A DNA stretch of 22,407 nt, from positions 1 through 22,407 of the forward strand of contig JAZGEV010000137.1 in assembly GCA_036478895.1 (NCBI GenBank), given 5' to 3'. This stretch comes from S010-17 sp036478895 (lineage in GTDB: Bacteria > Bacteroidota > Bacteroidia > Flavobacteriales > Flavobacteriaceae). Shown piece by piece: positions 1 to 6,225 of this stretch. The first letter of the stretch is position 1, and each line of letters starts with the position of its first letter. The translations under genes were made by a program, and so were the position numbers. The notes beneath the pieces were generated by a model. That model had not been told where the DNA came from. It did no database searches and was given only the letters and a program-made list of their open reading frames with translations.

Positions 1-67
1 GTATATAATTTTCTTGTATGAAATATATATCTTCCTGAATTTGTTTTCTGAAATTTTTTAAGTCCAT
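1..67 (-). CDS. partial unknown gene (5' end only), third cassette
   Basis: An ATG on the minus strand at 67-65 opens a frame that runs without a stop to the window edge, giving the 22-residue start MDLKNFRKQIQEDIYFIQEN plus two more residues. It lies 57 bases downstream of the GTTAGGC core that ends the first attC-like site (124-130). This is the same layout as the two complete cassettes: core site, short AT-rich leader, ATG. The fragment is too short to assign a function. The call rests on position and an open frame only, so a chance frame remains possible. Confidence 0.45.
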   Translation of the reverse strand, partial: MDLKNFRKQIQEDIYFIQENYI

Positions 68-123
68 TTTTTTGATTTTATATTATTTAGTTATTTCGAA
101 TTCAGAAATCGGTTTTTTATAAT

Positions 124-308
124 GCCTAACGTTTGGTATATACTTAGTGCGTTTAAAAATACAATAATTTTCGGTTAAGCACTTAGCCAAATTTTTAATT
201 TTTCTTTTCCTATTTTAATGCAAAATTGAAAATTTTGCGAACTCTATAAATATGCCTGAACTTTGGTTAAACACTGACCTTAAGCATTAAGTATATACCG
301 TGTTAGGT
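124..308 (-). repeat. attC-like cassette recombination site 1
   Basis: A 185-bp imperfect palindrome. The ends GCCTAAC (124-130) and GTTAGGT (302-308) pair, with one G-T wobble. They are followed by an unpaired spacer (131-134 against 300-301) and then a 16-bp stem (135-150 with 284-299) with a single G-T wobble (147/287). Inside are a second imperfect stem (173-191 with 262-279) and a perfect 8-bp hairpin with a GAA loop (220-238). Paired R boxes, unpaired spacer, paired L arm and variable internal part match the layout of integron attC sites, read in the same direction as the minus-strand genes. It starts 5 bases after the stop codon of the upstream cassette gene. It is longer than most attC sites. 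A non-integron interspersed repeat is the alternative. Confidence 0.65.
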
Positions 309-313
309 GGCGT

Positions 314-1018
314 TTATTTTAAGAACTCATAATCAACAAACCCATTAATTTCGTTTGATACTATTTTTTTATCTCCCAACCTAAATGCAATTCTCAGTTT
401 TGTTTTATAATCCCCATAGTACAGTTTCATTGTTGTTAGTGATAAATGTTTCGGTGGCAAATAAAATTCTGACAAACCTGTTCCGCAACTATAAATAAAT
501 TGTCTGTGTAATGGTTTCCAATTTCCGATACTATCTTTTGCTTCTGTGACAATCGGCAAAATATCACCAAAACCAATAGATAATGTGTCTTTTCCAATAT
601 TTTCTATAAATACTGGATATGCTTTTTTATTTAGTCTGTATTCAGATGCTTTATAATATTCCCATATTCCCATTGATGAACCAATAATTCTTGAAGTGTC
701 AATGAAAATTTTTATTCGATTAGAATTTGGCTTTTTATATTTAAACCATTCCATAGTTCGGAATTTCATTTTACTTGGTTGGTAGGTCAAATTTAGAGTG
801 TCGCTTTTCTTTCCGATATAGATTGGTGAATAAGTTATGTCGGTTTCAAGTTTCAAAGTGTCCAAAATTAATTCATTAGAGAACTTGTCTAAAAACACAA
901 TCTGAGAGAATTCAGATTTAGCAATAGTTCTTTCTTGTTTAATTTCTGTTTGATTTTTATTTCTTTTAGAGCAAGAAATTAAAACTAAAATAATTAATAT
1001 TTGAATTGAAATTTTCAT
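314..1018 (-). CDS. predicted lipoprotein of unknown function (cassette gene B)
   Basis: A 234-residue protein with no family I recognise. The start chosen is the ATG at 1018-1016, because it gives a clean lipoprotein signal: MKIS, a hydrophobic stretch (IQILIILVLIS) and a lipobox ending at Cys16. The frame continues upstream to a TTG at 1072, but that would put 18 polar residues before the signal and would read through the attC-like site. The mature part is mixed beta-like and polar, with no catalytic motif that I can see, and is probably anchored in the periplasm or on the surface. It sits as the only gene between two attC-like sites, 5 bases before the inner end of site 1 and 12 bases after the GTTAGGT core of site 2, so it looks like a captured single-gene cassette. 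Confidence 0.75.
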   Translation of the reverse strand: MKISIQILIILVLISCSKRNKNQTEIKQERTIAKSEFSQIVFLDKFSNELILDTLKLETDITYSPIYIGKKSDTLNLTYQPSKMKFRTMEWFKYKKPNSNRIKIFIDTSRIIGSSMGIWEYYKASEYRLNKKAYPVFIENIGKDTLSIGFGDILPIVTEAKDSIGNWKPLHRQFIYSCGTGLSEFYLPPKHLSLTTMKLYYGDYKTKLRIAFRLGDKKIVSNEINGFVDYEFLK

Positions 1019-1030
1019 TTTTTTTATGAC

Positions 1031-1163
1031 ACCTAACGGTTTTGTGTATGATTTCGTTGCGTGTTTCAGCAACTAAATTAGTAAACTAAAACGAACCAGA
1101 GGAAATTCCGAAGGAATTTCCAAGTAGGCGAGTACTAGCAATGAATTATACACGGTGTTATGT
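1031..1163 (-). repeat. attC-like cassette recombination site 2
   Basis: A 133-bp imperfect palindrome built like site 1. The end boxes ACCTAAC (1031-1037) and GTTATGT (1157-1163) pair with one mismatch (1033/1161). An unpaired spacer (1038-1043 against 1154-1156) is followed by a 16-bp stem (1044-1060 with 1138-1153) with one bulged T (near 1054) and two G-T wobbles (1050/1147 and 1056/1142). The interior holds a perfect 9-bp hairpin with GAA loop (1101-1121) and a small GTTGC/GCAAC hairpin (1056-1060/1069-1073). The stop codon of the upstream cassette gene (TAA, 1160-1158) lies inside the ACATAAC core. Apart from the stem layout its sequence differs from site 1, as attC sites do. Confidence 0.65.
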
Positions 1164-1625
1164 AACGTTTTTTAATATTCCTTCGTTGATTATTTCGGTC
1201 ATTTCATAAAACGAGTTATAACTTTCTGCTATCCATTTTGCATTTTTATATATGTAAGAAGAATAAGCATAATTCAACTCTCTATTTATTTTTTTTCCTC
1301 TTTTATTAAATAACCAACCTATTTCAAAAATCAAATTATCTCCTTCTTTCGGTTTATAATCAAAATCGAAACAGTTGTATTCATTCAATTCGTTCAAAAT
1401 GTAATTTTCAGTCAAGTCTTGAGTAAGATTTTCTGAAGGCATAATCATCAAACCATCCATTCCGCTCCATTCTCTTCCAATATATTTGCTCAATTTCCAA
1501 CGTATAACTTTGAGAAACTCTTTTTTATTCAACTGACTAATTTCATCAGAATATAATTGCTGAATTTTTTCGACATTTATATCTGTACAAGCACATAATT
1601 CCAATTTATTTGTTCGATTGCACAT
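1158..1625 (-). CDS. hypothetical protein, 155 aa (cassette gene A)
   Basis: A 155-residue soluble-looking protein with no signal peptide, no membrane segment and no family I recognise. The N-terminus is cysteine-containing (C2, C11, C13). The rest is mixed polar/aromatic with many Tyr, Trp and Asn, such as the IGREWSGMDG stretch. The ATG at 1625 is the only reasonable start and lies 15 bases after the GTTATGT core at 1647-1641. The last codons run into the attC-like site, so the TAA stop is supplied by the ACATAAC core itself. It has the same orientation as the acyl-CoA dehydrogenase gene upstream, with no terminator visible between them, so read-through transcription is possible. Confidence 0.7.
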   Translation of the reverse strand: MCNRTNKLELCACTDINVEKIQQLYSDEISQLNKKEFLKVIRWKLSKYIGREWSGMDGLMIMPSENLTQDLTENYILNELNEYNCFDFDYKPKEGDNLIFEIGWLFNKRGKKINRELNYAYSSYIYKNAKWIAESYNSFYEMTEIINEGILKNVT

Positions 1626-1637
1626 AGTTTCTCAAAT

Positions 1638-1647
1638 GTTACATAAC
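1638..1647 (-). repeat. lone cassette core site at array edge
   Basis: GTTACATAAC at 1638-1647 is the exact inverted copy of GTTATGTAAC at 1157-1166, so cassette A is bounded by perfect 10-bp inverted ends. Read on the minus strand it begins GTTATGT, fitting GTTRRRY except for one base. No second arm accompanies it. The next sequence is the 3' end of the acyl-CoA dehydrogenase gene, whose stop lies 27 bases away. It occupies the position that an attI junction or a truncated attC would hold. Confidence 0.5.
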
Positions 1648-1673
1648 ATGTATATATCAACAACTTCTTTCAA

Positions 1674-2816
1674 TTAATCTTTCAATACACTACGTGAAAT
1701 TACAATTTTTTGAATTTCAGAAGTACCTTCATAAATTTGAGTAATCTTAGCGTCACGCATTAAGCGTTCTACGTGATATTCTTTCACAAAACCGTAACCA
1801 CCGTGAATTTGAACCGCCTCAACAGTCGTTCGCATAGCCATTTCGGCAGCAAATAGTTTTGCCATAGCGCCTGATAAATCGTAATTATTATGTTGGTCTT
1901 TATCCCAAGCCGCTTTCATGCATAAATGTCTAGCACATTCAATTTCGGTTGCCATATCGGCTAGTTTAAAAGCAATAGCTTGATGTCGGCTTATTTCCTT
2001 ACCAAACGCTTTACGTTCTTTGGAATATTGTAAAGCTAATTCATATGCGCCAGAAGCAATACCTAAAGCTTGTGAGGCAATGCCAATTCGTCCGCCAGCT
2101 AAAGTTTTCATCGCAAATTTAAAACCAAATCCATCGGCACCAATACGATTTTCTTTAGGCACTTTTACATCGGTAAACATTAATGAATGCGTGTCCGAAC
2201 CTCTAATACCCAATTTGTTTTCTTTTGGACCAACCACAAAACCATCAGCACCTTTTTCTATAATTAAGGCATTAATACCGTGATGTCCTTTTTCTACATC
2301 GGTTTGCGCAATTACAATATAAACACTTGCAGTACTACCATTGGTAATCCAGTTCTTTGTGCCGTTTACAATATAATGATCACCTTTGTCAATAGCTGTT
2401 GTTCTTTGTGAAGTTGCATCAGAGCCAGCTTCAGGTTCACTTAAACAGAAAGCACCAATAATTTCACCAGTAGCTAAGCGTGTTAAATATTTTTCTTTTT
2501 GAGCTTCGGACCCAAAAGTTTCAATTCCCCAACAAACCAATGAGTTATTAACCGACATTACAACGGAAGCAGAAGCATCAATTTTAGAAATTTCTTCCAT
2601 AGCCAAAACATAAGAAACGGCATCCATTCCGCCACCACCATATTTTGGATCTACCATCATTCCTAAAAAACCTAATTCACCCATTTTTTTTATTTGTTCG
2701 TGTGGGAATTCTTGTTTTTCATCACGTTCTATTACGCCAGGTAATAATTCATTTTGTGCAAAATCACGAGCTGCATCGCGTATCATTAGTTGTTCTTCGG
2801 TAAGACTAAAATCCAT
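1674..2816 (-). CDS. acyl-CoA dehydrogenase (short-chain/butyryl-CoA type)
   Basis: A 380-residue FAD enzyme that makes the alpha-beta double bond in acyl-CoA thioesters and passes electrons to electron-transfer flavoprotein. Length is normal for the family. Both family signatures are present: CLSEPEAGSDATS at 124-136 and the Q336-D355 stretch around QIHGGYGF. The catalytic glutamate of short-chain/butyryl-type enzymes is E363 in IYEGTSEIQ. The N-terminal helical domain begins MDFSLTEEQ, as in many bacterial butyryl-CoA-like dehydrogenases. Substrate chain length cannot be read from the sequence; branched-chain acyl-CoA is an alternative. No ETF or thiolase gene is adjacent. No terminator is visible between its stop and the cassette array downstream. 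Confidence 0.95.
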   Translation of the reverse strand: MDFSLTEEQLMIRDAARDFAQNELLPGVIERDEKQEFPHEQIKKMGELGFLGMMVDPKYGGGGMDAVSYVLAMEEISKIDASASVVMSVNNSLVCWGIETFGSEAQKEKYLTRLATGEIIGAFCLSEPEAGSDATSQRTTAIDKGDHYIVNGTKNWITNGSTASVYIVIAQTDVEKGHHGINALIIEKGADGFVVGPKENKLGIRGSDTHSLMFTDVKVPKENRIGADGFGFKFAMKTLAGGRIGIASQALGIASGAYELALQYSKERKAFGKEISRHQAIAFKLADMATEIECARHLCMKAAWDKDQHNNYDLSGAMAKLFAAEMAMRTTVEAVQIHGGYGFVKEYHVERLMRDAKITQIYEGTSEIQKIVISRSVLKD

Positions 2817-2841
2817 TTTTTATATTTTAATTAATGTAACT

Positions 2842-2947
2842 CAATTTTGTGAAGTTCACTGCAAGAGGGCGAACTCAAAATTGTTAGTTGAACTAACCCC
2901 AATTTTCATCGGGGTTTTGGGGTTAAATTCTCCGATGCTCTACATCG
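2842..2947. other. hairpin cluster upstream of acyl-CoA dehydrogenase
   Basis: The 252-bp divergent spacer 2817-3068 carries three inverted repeats. CAATTTTG(TGA)AGTTC at 2842-2857 pairs with 2871-2883 apart from a 3-base bulge. TAACCCCAA (2894-2902) pairs with TTGGGGTTA (2917-2925), a perfect 9-bp stem with a 14-nt loop. CGATG (2933-2937) pairs with CATCG (2943-2947). The loop of the second contains CATCGG (2907-2912), which could instead pair with CCGATG (2932-2937). If acd is transcribed from the TACCTTTG box at 3013-3006, all lie in its roughly 180-nt leader. No known riboswitch class is recognised. Confidence 0.4.
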
Positions 2948-3005
2948 AAAAAAGGTAATTCCTATTTAGTGCCTCGATAACTCTGCCTCAAGGATGTTTA
3001 TTTTT

Positions 3006-3013
3006 CAAAGGTA
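3006..3013 (-). promoter_or_regulatory. candidate -7 box (TACCTTTG) for acyl-CoA dehydrogenase
   Basis: TACCTTTG on the minus strand fits the Bacteroidetes -7 consensus TAnnTTTG. No TTG is found at the usual 17-23 base spacing upstream (the nearest is 32 bases away), so the call is weak. Confidence 0.35.
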
Positions 3014-3068
3014 TGGATATTTTAGTATTATTTATTACATTAGCACAACTTTTTATTAACGACCAATT

Positions 3069-4121
3069 ATGAATAAAAGCGTGTATTGTATTGGATTAAT
3101 GAGCGGCACTTCGCTAGATGGAGTCGATTTGGTTTATGTGAAATTCACAATAGAGAAAAAATATGAATTCAAAATAATAAGTTGTGAAACATTTCCTTAT
3201 TCGGATGCTTGGTTAAACCGATTAAAAGACGCGTTCCATTACAATAAAAAAGATTTAAAACAAATTGATGTTGATTATGGACAATATTTAGGTGAGTTAA
3301 TTCAAAAATTCATTCACAAAAACAACATCAAATCTCTAGATTTTATTGCCTCACATGGACATACAATTCATCATAAACCAAACGAAGAATATACCTTGCA
3401 AATTGGCGATGGTAAAACAATAGCAAGCAATACAAAAACAAAAGTAATTTGTGATTTTCGCTCGCAAGACGTTGCTTTGGGTGGGCAAGGCGCACCTTTG
3501 GTTCCAATAGGCGATAAGCTGTTATTTAATGAATATACCTACTGTTTAAATTTAGGCGGCTTTGCTAACATCTCATTTGAGCAGGATGATACACGAGTTG
3601 CGTTCGATATTTGTGCCGTAAATACCATACTAAATTTCTATGCAAATAAATTGGGATTGGCTTATGATGATAAAGGAATTATCGCTAAAAGCGGAAAAAT
3701 TAATACAGACTTATTAAGTGAATTAAATAAACTTGAATTCTACAAAAAAAGTGCTCCAAAATCATTGGGATTTGAATATGTTGAATCTATATTGTTGCCA
3801 TTGCTTACACATTTTAAATTATCCGAAAGGGATTTAATGTGTACATACATTGAGCACATCGCAATACAAATTACAAATAATTTAACTAAACAAGGGCATT
3901 TATTAATAACAGGTGGCGGCGTTTTTAATACCTTTTTAATTGATAGAATAAGGTTTCATTCCAGTATTGAAATAATAATACCAGATGTTAAAACAATTGA
4001 CTTTAAAGAAGCTTTAATTTTTGCTTTTTTGGGATTAAGAAAAGCTGAAAACAAAATAAATTGTTTACAAAGTGTAACAGGAGCTAGTAAAGATCATAGT
4101 TCTGGAGTTGTATTTGAATAG
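3069..4121 (+). CDS. anmK: anhydro-N-acetylmuramic acid kinase
   Basis: A 350-residue cytoplasmic kinase of peptidoglycan recycling. It opens 1,6-anhydro-MurNAc and phosphorylates it to MurNAc-6-phosphate. The ASKHA-type ATP-binding start is seen at 9-20 (GLMSGTSLDGVD), with GQGAPLVP at 139-146, NLGGFANIS at 161-169, and a C-terminal GGGVFN motif. The catalytic aspartate is D180 in FDICAVN; most AnmK enzymes have FDTGPGN here, so this is a divergent version. Length is slightly below the E. coli enzyme. No MurQ etherase gene is next to it. It converges on msrB with 18 bases between the stop codons. Confidence 0.93.
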   Translation: MNKSVYCIGLMSGTSLDGVDLVYVKFTIEKKYEFKIISCETFPYSDAWLNRLKDAFHYNKKDLKQIDVDYGQYLGELIQKFIHKNNIKSLDFIASHGHTIHHKPNEEYTLQIGDGKTIASNTKTKVICDFRSQDVALGGQGAPLVPIGDKLLFNEYTYCLNLGGFANISFEQDDTRVAFDICAVNTILNFYANKLGLAYDDKGIIAKSGKINTDLLSELNKLEFYKKSAPKSLGFEYVESILLPLLTHFKLSERDLMCTYIEHIAIQITNNLTKQGHLLITGGGVFNTFLIDRIRFHSSIEIIIPDVKTIDFKEALIFAFLGLRKAENKINCLQSVTGASKDHSSGVVFE

Positions 4122-4139
4122 TGTTTTTATATAAACTAT

Positions 4140-4625
4140 TTATTCAACAAACTTTATAGAAGTTGTGTTCACACAATATCTTTTTCCAGTTGTTTCTTTT
4201 GGACCATCTGTAAAAACATGACCCAAATGACCGTCGCATTTTGCACAAATAATTTCGGTTCGTACTCTGCCACCAGAAGTATCTTCTTTATAAATTATTG
4301 TACCTTCTATGGCATCATCAAAAGATGGCCAACCACAGTGCGATTGAAATTTACTGCCCGATTCAAATAATTTTGTATCACAAGCTCTACAATGGTACGT
4401 TCCTTTTTTAAAATGAGCCGTATAGCCTTCTTCGCTTGGTGCATCTGTACCAGCTTGTCTAAGTACATAATATTCTTGTGGTGTTAGCACAGCTTTCCAC
4501 TCGGCATCTGTTTTTTTTATTTTCTCGCTCATAGTAGAGTTTGGTTTTAATTGGTCGTTTTGTGCTTTTGATTTACAGGAAATAGCTAGTATAAAAACTA
4601 AAATAAAGATTATTTGTTTTACCAT
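4140..4625 (-). CDS. msrB: peptide-methionine (R)-S-oxide reductase, lipoprotein form
   Basis: A 161-residue MsrB that repairs methionine-R-sulfoxide in proteins. Residues 1-17 form a lipoprotein signal (hydrophobic IIFILVFILAIS, then Cys17), so the enzyme should be exported and lipid-anchored rather than cytoplasmic. The MsrB fold starts near residue 40. Zinc ligands are C79-C82 (CRAC) and C127-C130 (CAKC). HCGWPSF is at 96-102, and the catalytic cysteine is C151 in RYCVN. All key residues are present. The short linker between lipid anchor and domain (about 18-40) is polar. An internal Met (TMSEK, residue 32) could give a cytoplasmic form, but the signal is convincing. No MsrA is adjacent. 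Confidence 0.95.
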   Translation of the reverse strand: MVKQIIFILVFILAISCKSKAQNDQLKPNSTMSEKIKKTDAEWKAVLTPQEYYVLRQAGTDAPSEEGYTAHFKKGTYHCRACDTKLFESGSKFQSHCGWPSFDDAIEGTIIYKEDTSGGRVRTEIICAKCDGHLGHVFTDGPKETTGKRYCVNTTSIKFVE

Positions 4626-4715
4626 AATACATTTTATATAGTAGACGGGTTTTGCATAGTTTAATTACACTATAAATATAAATTATAATAAAATAAATAA
4701 CATCAATATAATTTA

Positions 4716-4747
4716 TTGAATTTAAAAAGCTATATATAATATCTTTG
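4716..4747 (+). promoter_or_regulatory. promoter of the dps gene
   Basis: TTG at 4716-4718, a 21-base spacer and TATCTTTG at 4740-4747 match the Bacteroidetes consensus TTG-N17-23-TAnnTTTG, 25 bases before the ATG at 4773. No obvious PerR/Fur-like palindrome was recognised nearby. Confidence 0.65.
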
Positions 4748-4772
4748 TACAATAATAATAAAAATATAACAC

Positions 4773-5249
4773 ATGGAAAAATTAAATAATATTGGATTAA
4801 GTATAGAGAAAAGTAAAGAATTATCAATAGAATTAAATGACTTATTGGCAAATTATTCAATCTTTTATCAAAATATACGCGGGTTTCATTGGAAAATTAA
4901 AGGCGCTAATTTTTTTGAATTACATTTAAAATTTGAAGAATTATATAATGATTTGTTTATTAAGATCGATGATATTGCAGAACGAATTTTAACTTTAGGC
5001 TATGAGCCAGAACATAATTTTACTAATTATATTAAAACATCTGAAGTAAAAGAATGTATAGAAACTATAAATGGGAGCAAAGGCATACAAGAAATTTTAA
5101 AAACTTTTTCTGTTTTATTAGTAAAGCAAAGGAGTATATTGCAATTAGCTTCAGCTATTGAAGACGAAGGCACAAGTGGGTTAATGAGTGACTATATAAG
5201 AGAACAAGAAAAGCTAGTTTGGATGTATTCGTCATTTATGGCAAAATAA
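4773..5249 (+). CDS. dps: Dps-family ferritin-like DNA-protection protein
   Basis: A 158-residue Dps protein, normal length. The family forms a 12-subunit cage that oxidises ferrous iron with peroxide, stores it, and protects DNA under stress or starvation. The ferroxidase ligands at the subunit interface are all present with canonical spacing: H39 (GFHW), H51, D66 and E70 (H-x11-H-x14-D-x3-E). Four-helix content is evident throughout. There is no long basic N-terminal tail, so DNA binding is uncertain; it may act mainly as an iron/peroxide scavenger. It is monocistronic, between divergent msrB and the M48 protease gene; its pairing with a methionine-sulfoxide reductase suggests an oxidative-stress neighbourhood (inference). 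Confidence 0.92.
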   Translation: MEKLNNIGLSIEKSKELSIELNDLLANYSIFYQNIRGFHWKIKGANFFELHLKFEELYNDLFIKIDDIAERILTLGYEPEHNFTNYIKTSEVKECIETINGSKGIQEILKTFSVLLVKQRSILQLASAIEDEGTSGLMSDYIREQEKLVWMYSSFMAK

Positions 5250-5263
5250 TTGATATTATTCTT

Positions 5264-5271
5264 TATATTTG
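5264..5271 (+). promoter_or_regulatory. candidate -7 box (TATATTTG) for the M48 protease gene
   Basis: TATATTTG fits TAnnTTTG and lies 24 bases before the ATG at 5296. No TTG occurs at proper distance upstream, so this is only a partial match. Confidence 0.4.
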
Positions 5272-5295
5272 TAATTCTAACATAAAAAAATAAAA

Positions 5296-6135
5296 ATGAA
5301 AACTATTTTAAAGAAAATTTTAAACAAACAAGTTATTGCCATAGCATTGATGAGTTTAATGATGTACAACTGTAGTAAAGTACCAATTACAGGACGTAAA
5401 AGGGTCAATTTTATAAGTGATGCAAAAATATTGCCAACAAGTTTCGCTCAATATACAGGGTTTTTGGCAACGCATGCATTATCTGCCGATGTTGCTAAAT
5501 CAAATCAAATTAAAGAAATTGGGGCTCGTATTTCTCAAGCTGTAGATCGTTATTTACGTGCCAATGGATTTTCAAAAGAAGCTGATAGTTATCGTTGGGA
5601 ATTCAATTTAGTTGAAGATAAAACGATTAATGCTTGGTGTATGCCAGGTGGAAAAGTAGTTTTTTATACAGGTATTTTACCTATAGCAGCCAATGAAGAT
5701 GGTATTGCGGCAATTATGGGACACGAAGTTGCTCACGCATTTGCAAAACATGGACAAGAACGTATGTCTACTGGAACAATAGCGCAAGCTGCTGGTGGAA
5801 TTACTCAAATTGTTACAGGAATGACCATTAAGGATCCAAGAAAAAGAGCCATTTTTAATCAAGCATATGGTTTAGGTTCACAATTAGGTATGTTAAGTTT
5901 TAGTCGTAAGCACGAAACAGAAGCAGATGAATTAGGGCAAATATTTATGATGATGGCTGGTTATAATGGAAAAGAGGCATCTCAAGTTTGGGTGAGAATG
6001 AGCCAAAGAGCAGGAGCATCACAAGCACCGCCAGAGTTTATGAGTACGCATCCATCTAATGCAAGTAGAATAGAAAACTTAAAAGCCTATTATCCAAAAG
6101 CAAAAGTACTAGCTAAAAAATTCAATGCGCAATAA
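5296..6135 (+). CDS. M48-family zinc metallopeptidase, probable lipoprotein
   Basis: A 279-residue periplasmic/outer-membrane-associated protease of the M48 family (LoiP/BepA-like group), which degrade or mature misfolded envelope proteins. The N-terminus has a hydrophobic segment (about 12-24) and Cys26 followed by SKVPITGRK, the usual start of mature M48 lipoproteins. The residue before Cys is Asn, an atypical lipobox. The zinc motif HEVAH is at 143-147, and the third ligand is E207 in SRKHETEAD with D211. The central WCMPGGKVVFYTG stretch is typical of the family. There is no TPR domain as found in BepA. It is monocistronic, followed by a strong terminator at 6173-6202. Confidence 0.92.
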   Translation: MKTILKKILNKQVIAIALMSLMMYNCSKVPITGRKRVNFISDAKILPTSFAQYTGFLATHALSADVAKSNQIKEIGARISQAVDRYLRANGFSKEADSYRWEFNLVEDKTINAWCMPGGKVVFYTGILPIAANEDGIAAIMGHEVAHAFAKHGQERMSTGTIAQAAGGITQIVTGMTIKDPRKRAIFNQAYGLGSQLGMLSFSRKHETEADELGQIFMMMAGYNGKEASQVWVRMSQRAGASQAPPEFMSTHPSNASRIENLKAYYPKAKVLAKKFNAQ

Positions 6136-6172
6136 ATTGCATTAGACTACTTAAAAAAATAGAGTATATTGT

Positions 6173-6209
6173 AAACCGTTTCAGTGATATCTGAAACGGT
6201 TTATTTTTT
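6173..6209 (+). terminator. Rho-independent terminator after the M48 protease gene
   Basis: A perfect 12-bp inverted repeat (AAACCGTTTCAG at 6173-6184, CTGAAACGGTTT at 6191-6202) with a 6-nt loop is followed by ATTTTTTA. It ends transcription from the M48 gene, just before the UMF1 permease gene. Confidence 0.85.
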
Positions 6210-6225
6210 AATCAAAATTAGAATT

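Noticed and set aside
124..308. Palindrome 1 as a transcription terminator of the cassette gene
   Set aside because: The stem is very long with a large interior and no T run at its end; the matching ends of successive cassettes need another explanation.
1019..1072. N-terminal extension of the cassette lipoprotein to the TTG at 1072
   Set aside because: It would run through the attC-like site and bury the lipoprotein signal; the ATG at 1018 gives a textbook signal.
124..1163. Palindromes interpreted as MITEs or insertion-sequence remnants
   Set aside because: No transposase or target-site duplication is seen, and the end mismatches follow the cassette rule rather than transposon inverted repeats; not fully excluded without genome copies.
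2020..2283. Plus-strand frame inside acyl-CoA dehydrogenase, and similar opposite-strand frames inside the membrane, DUF5916, RecQ and PpiC genes
   Set aside because: Each lies wholly within a well-supported gene on the other strand and encodes nothing recognisable.
4573..4860. Minus-strand 95-aa frame between msrB and dps
   Set aside because: Low-complexity Tyr/Ile/Leu translation of AT-rich DNA, overlapping the dps promoter and start; no family resemblance.
6184..6225. Upstream start for the UMF1 permease
   Set aside because: It falls inside the terminator hairpin of the M48 gene, and the family begins at the second Met.
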